From Ectocarpus siliculosus (Eukaryota > Sar > Phaeophyceae > Ectocarpales > Ectocarpaceae), in assembly GCA_000310025.1 (NCBI GenBank), contig FN649741.1, positions 540,890-568,569 of the forward strand: a stretch of DNA of 27,680 nt, written 5' to 3'. The position numbers and the translations under genes were made by a program. Positions 1-9,049 of this stretch are shown piece by piece. Positions within the stretch are counted from its first letter, which is position 1. Every line of letters starts with the position of its first letter. A model generated the notes under the pieces. It saw only the letters and a program-made list of their open reading frames with translations. It was not told where the DNA came from and searched no databases.

Positions 1-1110
1 GGTTCCCCCCCCCCCCCCATTCCCTTTTCGGCCGGGAAGCATGGTTTCTTTGATTCAGCCTCGGGGTAGATCGTTTTCGACAAAAAAAAAAAGGACCCCC
101 CGGGTATTTCAAATTCTCCCCGGGGTACCAGTTTTCCAACGAGTTCCCCCCGGGGGGCATGTATTTCCCTTATTTTCTGAGTCGATTTGGTAGCATCGCG
201 GAGCACAGAACGCATGATATGGGACGGAAAATTAAAATTCATTTGCAGATCTGTTCTTCGAGCTAGCGGATACTCTCTGGAAGGCGGGCCCTTCCTCTTC
301 TTGGAATCACTTGCGGGACGAGACAATCTCCCCCAGCTGCTGTCCTCCTTGCTGTCTTTTTTCTCTTCGCGTTCGTTGCTCTTACGTTCCTCCTCCCCCT
401 GCTTGTTAAATGCTTGCTCGTAAACCTTACCCATCTCAGTTTCGTCACTCTCTGTGCGTGTGCTGTGTGGACCATCATTATTGTGCACAACCCCCCGGGG
501 GGGGGCTTCCCCCGGGGTAGCGTTGGAAAACAAAAGTCTACCCCCCCCCGGCACGTCACTTTCCCCCCGGGGGGTTTTCGTCTCAGAAAAAAAAACAATC
601 CCCTCCCCGGAGGGAAAACTCCAACGTTTACGGTAATGATGGTCCACACAGCACACGCACAGAGAGTGACGAAACTGAGATGGGTAAGGTTACGAGCAAG
701 CGTTTAACAAGCAGGGGGAGGAGGAATGTAAGAGCAACGAACGCGAAGAGAAAAAAGACAGCAAGGAGGACAGCAGCTGGGGGAGATTGTCTCGTCCCGC
801 AAGTGATTCCAAGAAGAGGAAGGGCCCGCCTTCCAGAGAGTACCCGCTAGCTCGAAGAACAGATCTGCAAATGAATTTTCCGTCCCATATCATGCGTTCT
901 GTGCTCCGCGATGCTACCAAATCGACTCAGAAAATAAGGGAAATACATGCCCCCCGGGGGGAGTCGTGGGAAAACTGGTACCCGGGGGGAAATTGAATAC
1001 CCGGAGGATATTTATTTTTTTTTGGTCGAAAACGATCTACCCCGGGGCTGAATCAAAGAAACCATGCTTCCAGGCCGAAAAGGTAATGGCGGGGAAGGGG
1101 AACTCTACCA
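1..1110. repeat. Large imperfect inverted repeat (fold-back element)
   Basis: Two arms of roughly 450-600 bp run in opposite directions around a centre near 555. The stretch at 24-61 (cctttt...gattcagcc) returns as its reverse complement near 1046-1084, 187-423 returns near 690-920, and 411-480 returns near 634-702. The centre at 481-633 is also partly self-complementary (517-526 against 621-631) and is packed with CCCCGGGG-type palindromes. Apparent reading frames in the two arms encode the same peptide on opposite strands, an effect of the palindrome. No transposase is visible. The left end may lie outside the window. This could be a fold-back or MITE-like element, or a recombination-derived palindrome. 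Confidence 0.85.
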
Positions 1111-1134
1111 GGTGGGGGAAACTCCGTAGTTTAC

Positions 1135-1570
1135 GGTAGGTGATCGTGGTATGTTTGTTTTATGGTGATCGGTAGGACATACTGTAGGTGATTGGGGATG
1201 TTTATGTTTGCTCCATGGTGATCTGAAGGACATACGTGATCGGGGTGTGTTTGCGCCATGGTGATCTGAAGGACATATGTGATGGGGGAATGTTTATGTT
1301 TGCTCCATGATAATCAGAAGGGCATAGGTGATCGGGGTGTGTTTGCGCCATGGTGATCTGAAGGACATATGTGATGGGGGAATGTTTATGTTTGCTCCAT
1401 GATAATCAGAAGGGCATAGGTGATCGGGGCTGTTTGTTTCATGGTGATCGGTAGGACATAGGTGATCGGGGTATGCCTGCTCCATGGTGATCGGTGCATG
1501 TTTGCCCGAGGTGATCTGAAAGACATAACGATCGGCGTGTTTTTGCCAGAGGTGATCTGAAGGACATACC
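1135..1570. repeat. Minisatellite, ~40-50 bp unit, left block
   Basis: About nine degenerate units share a core close to TGATCGGGGTATGTTTGCTC followed by CATGGTGATCTGAAGGACATA. A two-unit block of 92 bp starting at 1237 is repeated almost exactly at 1329 and ends at 1420, so there is higher-order structure. Open frames on the minus strand here are products of the repeat. Confidence 0.9.
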
Positions 1571-1825
1571 TTTATAGGTGACATAGTATACCACACCCAC
1601 AGAAGATACGACACCCCTAACAAAACGTAAAGAATCTCGTGTGATATTTTTCACCTCTGGAAAAAGCACCGGCATATCACATGGTCACGCAAGATACCAG
1701 CCCCCCCAAAGAACATATATATCCACAGAGCCCCCTATCACGCCGGGATGTGGTACAGCCGTAGTCACGCACAAAGCGTTGGCGAACCTGCGCTAGAGCT
1801 ATTGCGATGGACAACACAGCGGAGA
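1571..1825. other. Unique spacer interrupting the minisatellite
   Basis: This stretch lacks the repeat unit and separates the left and right blocks of the same minisatellite. No coding motif was seen. It may be an insertion or a decayed part of the array. Confidence 0.5.
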
Positions 1826-1970
1826 TCTGAATGACACACGTGATCGGGGTATGTTCGGTCCATGGTGATCTGAATGACATAGGTGATCGGGGTGTTCGCT
1901 CCATGATGATCTGAATGGCGTAGGGGATCGGGGTATGGTTGCTCCATGGTGATCTGTAGGGCATAGGTGA
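1826..1970. repeat. Minisatellite, right block
   Basis: Three more units of the family at 1135-1570 are present, each with TGATCGGGGT-like and CCATGGTGATCTGAA-like cores. The last ends at GGCATAGGTGAGCTAGC. Confidence 0.85.
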
Positions 1971-2632
1971 GCTAGCTCACGATGTGTCCTATGTGTGCAC
2001 AGGACCGATCAAATATGGCCAAGCGCTCCTTCCTCATTAGCCCAAAGGTGGCTAAAAACGGGGTCCCTACCTTTTAACGCATTCTCTCCTGGCTGTTACA
2101 TGCCTCAAACATCTCCCTGTGTGCATTAAATTCCTTCTATTTTCCCAGCTCAGACATGGAGTACATTTCTCTCTCCCTGTCGAACAACAGGCACTCCGCA
2201 ACCACATGAACCCGGTCTTCGCACTCGCAGGCGAATTCATTTCACATTCGAACTGAGGCGGGCGTGGGGGGTCCCCGATTTTCTGCCGGTGTTCAACCCG
2301 CTTTTGTACTCTTCTCTTGGTGCCACGTTGAAATCCACCCACAAAGACCCATGTGCTCTCTTGGGGCAATCGGCGTCGAAATCTGAACAAGAACCCCGCT
2401 CATCCAAGGCAGAGGCCTGCTCTAAGAAAAAACCTGGAAACAAAGAACACAGGCTCGGTTTGAGGCAACCAACAAGCGCGAGCGTCACGCAAAATAAGCG
2501 GTTTTTGGTGGCGCGTTCTGTGTGGGGGGAAGGGAAGTATTCCTCGGCGCACTGTTGAGTAAGGCGGACGCGTAATCATTTATTGTTTATTGAGCAACGA
2601 CCGACGAGAAGCAGGTACACAACCTTCATACC

Positions 2633-2748
2633 ACTCCGCGAAGCCGGCCAGAGCGTGCAACAAAAGCTTGGATTATTGTCAAAAGAAAAACTCCGCGAAA
2701 CCGCGGCCAGAGCGTGCACCAAAAGCTTGATCATCGTCAAAAGCAAAA
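2633..2748. repeat. 57-bp tandem duplication
   Basis: Two adjacent copies begin ACTCCGCGAA at 2633 and 2690. Both contain GGCCAGAGCGTGCA and CAAAAGCTTG, then an AT-rich tail ending in GTCAAAAG. They differ at several positions, so the duplication is not recent. Confidence 0.85.
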
Positions 2749-3611
2749 GTTTCCAAACTTTTTGCGCAACTGCTGTGACCAATATGAGTCATCAATGATC
2801 AGCATTTATGGTATTTCCAACACCAACATACAGCCCCAGCCATAGCATCATTAGCACAGGACGATGGTTTTCCTCGATTCTAGCGTTTTTTCCATTCACG
2901 TATTTAATAGCAGCCGAAGAAGCACAAGAAGAGTAGTATTGAACGTCCATTCGATTTGTGTTGATTTTTCGTAGGACAGCACTACGCTCAAATGCAGACA
3001 GACGTCCCTGCTACTCGCGGTCAGATTCGAACTCGACAACCCCTCGCTCTCCCGCACTATTTGGCAGCTCCGACAGTTGCAACTTTAGCCTTCCCAACAG
3101 ACTGAGCTGCAAGCAGTTTCCTCAACTCAATACCAGAAATACATATGGTCCAACTGCCGTTTCGTCTCCTGAGGAACATAGCCATCTCGACACGGTCGTG
3201 GGCGTCATTGCCTGCCAACAATAGTTGTACACGAACCCAACCATGCAACCCCCCTCTCACCTATTGGGCAACTAGCGCTGCCATTCGTCCATGCAAAGGT
3301 GTATGTATGGTGTATGTGGGCGGGCGGTACGCACGTAGGTACAGGTAGGTGCGCATTGTTTTTTTGTTTGTTTTTTCCTTTTCCTTTTTCTGTGGGTGTG
3401 TACGCGGAAGTCCGTGCACACACATCAAAATCATGTCTTCTTACGCATACGTGAAACTCACGATGCGCAAGACCCGTGTGACTCGGTGGAAAAATACCGA
3501 GGCTGCATTGCGATTTGAACCGCGTATTTTGCGGTGTCAACCGGCGATTATGTGGCGGAGTAGCTCAGACCGTTCCGCGAAAAACGCGCTTGTAGGGAGT
3601 ATTGCAAAACC

Positions 3612-3755
3612 TCACGGAGCGGAGCAGAGGGGTTGATTCGAAGACAAAATTCTCACGGAACGGACTTGGAGAGGAGCGTTTTTTTTGCTCATGTACGAAG
3701 CGGGGAGCGGTATTATGTAATTTGAAAGTCTCACGGAGCGAAGCGGAGCGTTTTG
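3612..3755. repeat. Short dispersed repeats (CTCACGGAGCG-like)
   Basis: The word CTCACGGA(G/A)CG occurs near 3612, 3651 and 3730, twice followed by G(A)AGC-rich sequence and a T run. It may be a degenerate tandem repeat; spacing is irregular. Confidence 0.5.
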
Positions 3756-4600
3756 CAGAAGAAAAACGTTCGGTGAACAACCCTGTACCACTATTGCTGT
3801 ATGCATGTTATTATTGTTGCTGCATGAGATGCGACACCACCGAAATTCTACCTTTTCGGAAAGCTCTCGACGAGGTGGTTCCGACGCACAGCCATTTTTC
3901 CGCATCGTCACTGCTGTTTCGCTTCCATGTATACTGTGCTGAGGTAGCCCTGTAATCGGAGTTTAGCAATCGGCCCAGGGAGGTGCGAACTCTTGCGCAA
4001 TCCACTGTAAACTTTGTAGACTACTGTAACACTACGCATGGAAAATACAGGGTCCGGACGCGGGGGAGTTTCCGTTGAGTTAAGGTTGTAGACGTCCGCC
4101 CCATGCTTTCTTCGTGGGGGGTGAGACGAGATATGTGAGTGTGGACGTGAGGGTGGAGTTAGGCAAGTGTAAGGTACTGCGGTGGTTATATTCTAAGCGA
4201 AAACAACTCCGGACACAAACACAGCCCCTCCCCTCCCGGGAGGGGAAAGTTTCGAAAAGAAATCTACCACGAATCGAAAATAAAATTCGACGCATTCGGT
4301 GAGCATTGGCGGCCTTCGCATGTTCGTGTTCAGTGCGACGATAATAGAACATGCATGCATGGTACAATTTTCCAGGTATTTGCTTTCGTTAGTTATCCGA
4401 CCAAGATGTTGAAGGGTTTTAGGCGCATGCACGGACGATACGAGTGTATATCCTAGCACGCGCTCCACAGGCTATTCTTGTGCACGGGCACCGCAACCAG
4501 CGACAACAAAATATAAAATACATCATCATCAATCGGTTCGCGGTACGCTCGACGTTGTTGCCCCGTCCCCGCATCGATCAGCGTGGTTTTGGGAGGAGCA

Positions 4601-4972
4601 ATGACGGAGGCGTTCGCCACATCCTCGTCTTTTGCCTGGTATGAAGTCCGCCGCATGCTTGCAGCCATCACAACCTTGGAGGTGATGGTCCTTGTGGCCA
4701 TCATGTTTGCGGCATCGGTCCCGTCACAAGGCTGGGCAGCGGTTGCAACAAACACAACGGCCACAACCGAACACCTGGATGCTTCCCCGAGCGCCGGACA
4801 AGATAGCGGTAGGAGGAGAGGCAGGGGGAGGAGAAGGAGGAAGCTGTATCACGTGGACGTGACGGAAGCAGGAGAGCCGTGCACACCAAGTCCGTTGTGG
4901 GATAGGGTGGTGGACCCAGCAAACTACGATTATGGATGCAAAGAAATCCAGGCAAGACTCAATACCGCGCGA
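4601..4972 (+). CDS. Kinase exon 1: N-terminus with membrane anchor
   Basis: It begins at ATG 4601, the first Met in a frame open through 4978. It encodes a hydrophobic segment, a Thr/Ala-rich linker, an Arg-rich patch and a juxtamembrane region containing DPANYDYGCKEI. The donor is the GTGTAG at 4973. The same GT lies just before an in-frame stop, so either splicing or termination occurs there. Confidence 0.7.
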
Positions 4973-7900
4973 GTGTAGATGGGAGTATAATACCTGCATC
5001 GCTGTGTTGCTGTCTGGGTCGCCCGAAGACATGCTCTATCTGTTGACCATCCTGAATTGTCGTAAAACGTATGCTTCTGCTCGGAGGACATGCTAGGGAG
5101 GCACATAAAACGAAAGGGTGCACTGTAGTATTTCCTTGGTTTGGAACTCTCTTTTGTGCGGACATTTTGAGGAATCATCGCCTGGAAAGACCTGCATCAC
5201 ACATAGACTACTGTAGATAGACTGGGTTGGCCAATGGTAAAGCGGAACACTTGACTTGACATGCTCTCCCCGACACCGAGCACTTGCCTCTCCCCCTGTT
5301 CTTGACTTCAACAGCTGCATATCTGTTACATTGCTTTATGAACGGCTACGGCTACCTCTATGATCTTCGCGCGCGATACCCTTTCTGCACGATTGCACAG
5401 AACATGCTGGCGGGAAACACAACCTTGGTGGGCAACGGCAGAGTCCGCGATGTGTATTTGGTGGAGTATGAGGGGAGAAAGGTGGCGCTCAAGACCCTGC
5501 GGAACATGGACGATAGTAGGAGCCAAAGGGTGCATCTCGAGAAACACAAGCGGGAGATTTTAACCCTTGACGCGGTGAGTGGACTGGCGTGAGCTTTGCT
5601 GAGTGCACCCCGAGGACGGGACGAACAGATCATACTCTTCACGCCACTGTCCAAAGCAAAAGCAAGTAACTGTACCTTGGGGTCCCTGCCATGCTGAGAC
5701 AAGCGAATCTTGTCCAGACCCCCAACGGTGGCTATGCCCATGTTTCCCCAATTTTGCAATAATTGGGCCATTGAGCTTCGTCGGAGCTACATATCACAAA
5801 AACTATTCCTACGCTTTTCACCGGGACACAATCTTCCTCGCGAAAATCTTGGCGTTCACGAGTTTTGGAGCAGCCTGCCCCGAGCATGATTCCCAATCAG
5901 CTCTTCGGTCTGCGAGGAAAAATTGTACCTTTCACCCACCACGAAAAAGTCGTCTCGACGGAAACCTTGGGCGGGGGTATGGCGAAAACGATGTCTGAGT
6001 AAGAGATCGAGCCAAAAGCTACTTGTCTCTAGCACAAGAGGTGAGTAGTCGAGAGAAGACTCAGTGAGAGCTACAACATTTCCAGGAGACTGAGAAATAC
6101 GAAGCAATTCCGAAATTTTCGTGAGGCAGACCGCTCCAAACGTTGTAAACGATAAGACATTCGCGAGCAGGTCCAGCCCCGGAAACCGCGGTGTTGGCAC
6201 TGGTATGTACAGTAAAATTTGACCGCAACTGTCAAGTTCTTGCTAGGAATTTAGGAAAGCTCTCATGGCGCAACGTCTGGGGAGGCCCGGCTTTGCAACG
6301 GTGGCTGTGTCGAAGCAACTCTGTAGAGGATCCAGTATAGAGTTTGGTTTACTTCAAACGGCAACCTGCAATGAGAAGTTAGGATTGCACCAAGTGATGG
6401 TGGCGGTTTATCCTTTTAAACGTGCGTGTCAGATGAGGGGGCATCGAAACATCGTCGGTATGCTTGGTTTGTGCGACACGATGGTGGTGACGGAATACTA
6501 TACCACGAGCTTTCTGCGGGCGATATTTCGCGGAAGGATGGAACTACCGGACCTAGCGGTTGTCTCCATGGCGCTGGATGCGGCGAGGGGACTGCAGGTG
6601 ACCACTTGTCATGTAACTTGTTGCTCTTGAAGATCGGATAGGTCAAGGCTGGAGAGTTCGACCTAACAAACGAAACACCTGGCGGTTTGGACGGACCCGA
6701 CCGACCTTCCTCCAAGCATCGCCCCCAGCTTGAGAAAAGGTATGTATTATAGCAGCTTGACCTACTGATGAGAATGCTCCGCCCGCTGTCCATTTTCCAA
6801 GATTATGCACGCATGGCTCAAGGGTCGCTGCTATCCCTGCTATCCCTTGCAGGCCCTACACGAAACCGCAGGTTCCATTCATGTCGACCTGAAACCGCAA
6901 CAGCTGCTCATCGACGACGACGGTCGCGTGATGCTCAACGACTTCAACAGCGCCCACATCATGAGCATAAGCCAGGCTGGTGACGGGACGGCTTGTCCTG
7001 CACAATCAACCAAAAGGAACCTGCCCACGCCCTGGCCGTCGCCTGAGAACTACGCCGGAGAGGTGCATTGCTCTCTTTATTCATATGTACCGTAGCCGAT
7101 GGGTTGCAATTGTGTAGCAGCATCGGTGTGCAAGGAAAGTTTTGTTGTTGTCCCTCTCTCTAGAAGTATTCCCAACCACCGGAGGTTTCTGGTGTGCAGT
7201 CAATCATGAGTGTTTGCCCAATGTAGCCCACCAACAAGAAAAAATGCGGCAAAGAAATTTTGAAAATATCAAAGTGGTGTAGACAATGCATGTAACTCTT
7301 TTCACCGTCCGGTTTCATGTTTTCAGGGATTGCATGGTGTTCTCATGTCGCCAGCCCGCTGAATTAAGGAATATGGAATACACCAAATGTACGATCTTTA
7401 TGGAGGTCATGTTCCTTCACCACATGGTGGCGGTGGGGGATATATGTGGAAGGACGCCCGCGATTCTAGCAGCACCGAGGATGGCATTGATTTTGATACA
7501 AAAAATTCTAGTAGATAATAGTGTATGTCGGATTTTGAAGGTTGATTCATACTCTCTATGCGTACGTATGCATACCAGTTGAGGTCTCCACGCACTCCGT
7601 CGTTTTTCACACGCACGCACTGATTCCACATCACCCGCTGGATTGATGCCACTTGGCTCCTACCCTCGCTGGGTCAAAACGGTTCCGCGACCAGCCCTTG
7701 ACACCAGCGTCCGACATCTACAGCTTGGCAATGATATTCTTCTCGCTAATGGCGGCGTCCTTACCTTACGAGGGGAACCCGGAGCTCTTGGCGAGGGCAA
7801 TGTCAAGACAAGGTCGGCCTGAGATAGACCCCTCGTGGCACAAAGGCTTCATGAAGGTGGGCCAATCGTATCACGAATCCCGACGAAAACGTTTCAATGG

Positions 7901-8266
7901 AAACGTCGAATGCTGTGTAGGTCTCACGTTATGAACTTCCATGAATCCTGGTTTACCACGCCCAACAACACGACGAACGAATTCACGCTTCTGCTTTGGT
8001 GCCAAGGTAGTCTCCCTGAAGTGCAAAACAAATGTCTCGGCTGCACAGCAGTTTCGCTGGCAACGATTTGGTCTATTATACGCTCTTCACACTACGATAG
8101 AATGAAGACATGTTACACTCACAATGTTAATATCTTGTTTCTGCAGGTGGTTCAAGATATGTGGCATCAAACACCCCAGAAAAGGCCTTCCGCCAAGCGA
8201 GTTGTGGTGCGATTGCAGCTTCTTCAGGCCGAAATCTATTCAGAAAGCGTTCAAGCAGGCCAATGA
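4601..8266 (+). CDS. Single-pass membrane protein kinase with atypical DFN motif, six exons
   Basis: Proposed exons are 4601-4972, 5281-5574, 6433-6597, 6853-7062, 7695-7856 and 8147-8266, all joined in phase 0, giving about 440 residues. A hydrophobic stretch at residues 19-40 looks like a signal anchor, followed by an Arg-rich segment at 71-80. The kinase domain then shows LVGNGRVRDVYLV (glycine loop, ~173-185), VALK with Lys195, an EILTLDA helix C, MRGHRNIVGMLGLC, HVDLKPQQ (~287-294), NDFN (~306-309), SPE, DIYSLAMIFFSLM and a KRPS Arg near the end. Family kinases normally have HRD...N and DFG; here Arg is Val, the metal-binding Asn is Gln, and Gly is Asn. The Lys and both Asp residues remain, so activity is possible. 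Substrate unknown. Resemblance to large membrane-kinase families of stramenopiles is inference. The first intron boundary is the weakest part. Confidence 0.82.
5281..5574 (+). CDS. Kinase exon 2: juxtamembrane region and ATP-binding lobe
   Basis: It encodes the glycine-rich loop and the VALK lysine. The donor GTGAGT at 5575 is strong. The acceptor at 5279-5280 (ctctccccgacaccgag) is chosen because it keeps phase 0 with exon 1. A better-looking acceptor (cttcaacag, ending 5314) would break the frame with the only usable upstream donor. Confidence 0.75.
5840..6170. repeat. Imperfect inverted repeat inside kinase intron 2
   Basis: The segment CTCGCGAAAATCTT...TTTGGAGCAGCCTGCC at about 5842-5881 returns, with mismatches, as its reverse complement at about 6125-6167 (ggcagaccgctccaaacg...cgcgag). 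This may be a degenerate MITE in the 858-bp intron. Confidence 0.45.
6433..6597 (+). CDS. Kinase exon 3: GHRNIVGMLGLC to helix E
   Basis: It is bounded by TGTCAG before 6433 and GTGACC at 6598. It encodes MRGHRNIVGMLG, the hinge VVTEYY and MALDAARGLQ, which continues directly into ALHE of the next exon. Phase is 0 on both sides. Confidence 0.85.
6853..7062 (+). CDS. Kinase exon 4: catalytic and activation loops
   Basis: The acceptor CCTTGCAG ends at 6852 and the donor GTGCAT starts at 7063. It carries HVDLKPQQLL, NDFN and the SPENYAGE substrate-binding segment. It contains the departures from HRD/N and DFG described for the whole gene. Confidence 0.9.
7695..7856 (+). CDS. Kinase exon 5: subdomain IX
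   Basis: It encodes PLTPASDIYSLAMIFFSLM, where the Asp stabilises the catalytic loop. The acceptor is GACCAG (ending 7694) and the donor GTGGGC at 7857. Phase is 0 on both sides. Confidence 0.85.
8147..8266 (+). CDS. Kinase exon 6: C-terminal helix and stop
   Basis: The acceptor TTTCTGCAG ends at 8146. The exon encodes VVQDMWHQTPQKRPSAKRVV, with the conserved RPS arginine of subdomain XI, and ends at TGA 8264-8266. Confidence 0.88.
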   Translation: MVQDMWHQTPQKRPSAKRVVVRLQLLQAEIYSESVQAGQ

Positions 8267-9028
8267 GATGGTACCGAATGAGGTGCTGACACATCGACCT
8301 TGTGGTAGAACAGACCATTTTTTCGATTCTTGATGTTTACCGGGCTGTTGGATGGTCTCCCCGGCCGGCCATGTCGTGTGAAGCGCGTTGGACAAGGTGT
8401 GTGTGTGAGAGAGAGTTAAGTGCTTTTGTTGCTAATGGTCCGTACCGGGCTGACAAGCTTTCGATGGCCTCGCATTGTTGGCGAGAAGGTTGTTCGCTTG
8501 ACCCCCTCACAATTCTCACACGGTCGATGGACCCTCAACCAAAGCGCAGTTTCAAGCAATTTTCGTGGAGGACTTGTACTAAATGGATCGGACCATCATC
8601 ACGATGTGGTCTCTCTGTGTGCGATCGTGATGGCCTGGGAGAGTCGACGGGGGGCTGCTATGATTAGGATGTGGAAGGTAGCTCAATTCAGAACAAGTCG
8701 CAAAATAGTGCTCCACACTACTGCTGTAACTGCTGTCGTTGTATTCCGTATTTAGTCTTATTGCACCACATTGTGGTGAAAGGTGTGCCTGTTACGTAGG
8801 GCTCATCTCTCGCTCTACCTAGGGTAGTTTGGTGTATAGTGCCCTCTGCTTGGTTGAAACCATTTCTTGGAAAGGCAAAAGTCGTTCGTGTGCGGCGTGT
8901 CTCCGTCGTCGGCCTTGCCGGTGTGATTATCATTCATGCTCTCGCGAGCATCTTGACGACAACAATTCGAACGTCCACGCTCGTCTGCTGGAAATAGTGT
9001 GCCGTTTGGCAACAGATTCAGATGGGGG
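8267..9028. other. Region downstream of the kinase gene, no gene seen
   Basis: It presumably includes the 3' untranslated region of the kinase. Short open frames on both strands have no recognisable motif. Confidence 0.5.
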
Positions 9029-9049
9029 TTTTAGGTTTTAGGTTTTAGG
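9029..9049 (+). repeat. Telomere-like TTTTAGG tandem repeat
   Basis: Three perfect copies of TTTTAGG are followed at once by GCCCCCCGGGAC. This is one base away from a plain TTTAGG plant-type repeat and differs from the TTAGGG tracts elsewhere in the window. Confidence 0.8.

Larger units (their letters stand above)
1971..4600. other. Intergenic region without a recognised gene
   Basis: I looked on both strands and found only short open frames with no domain, conserved motif or consistent splice pattern. It holds a 57-bp tandem duplication at 2633-2748, a cluster of CTCACGGAGCG-like repeats at 3612-3755, and a perfect 16-bp palindrome (CCCCTCCCGGGAGGGG) at 4230-4245. The last few hundred bases should contain the promoter of the kinase gene that starts at 4601, but I could not assign a promoter element. 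Confidence 0.5.

Noticed and set aside
187-920. Two similar open frames beginning MVASRSTERMIWDG on opposite strands
   Set aside because: They are mirror copies created by the inverted repeat; no domain and very low complexity at their ends.
1294-1964. Minus-strand frames rich in SDHHGANTPIT-like words
   Set aside because: The peptide periodicity comes only from the minisatellite.
1135-1970. Possible CRISPR array
   Set aside because: Units are directly adjacent and degenerate with no unique spacers of constant length, in a eukaryotic context.
3550-3640. tRNA-like start (GGCGGAGTAGCTCAG) with a GGTTGATTCGAA later
   Set aside because: Acceptor, D and T stems do not pair and the spacing is wrong.
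5284-5316. Acceptor ending at 5314 (cttcaacag) for kinase exon 2
   Set aside because: It gives a phase that no available exon 1 donor can match; the acceptor at 5280 keeps the frame.
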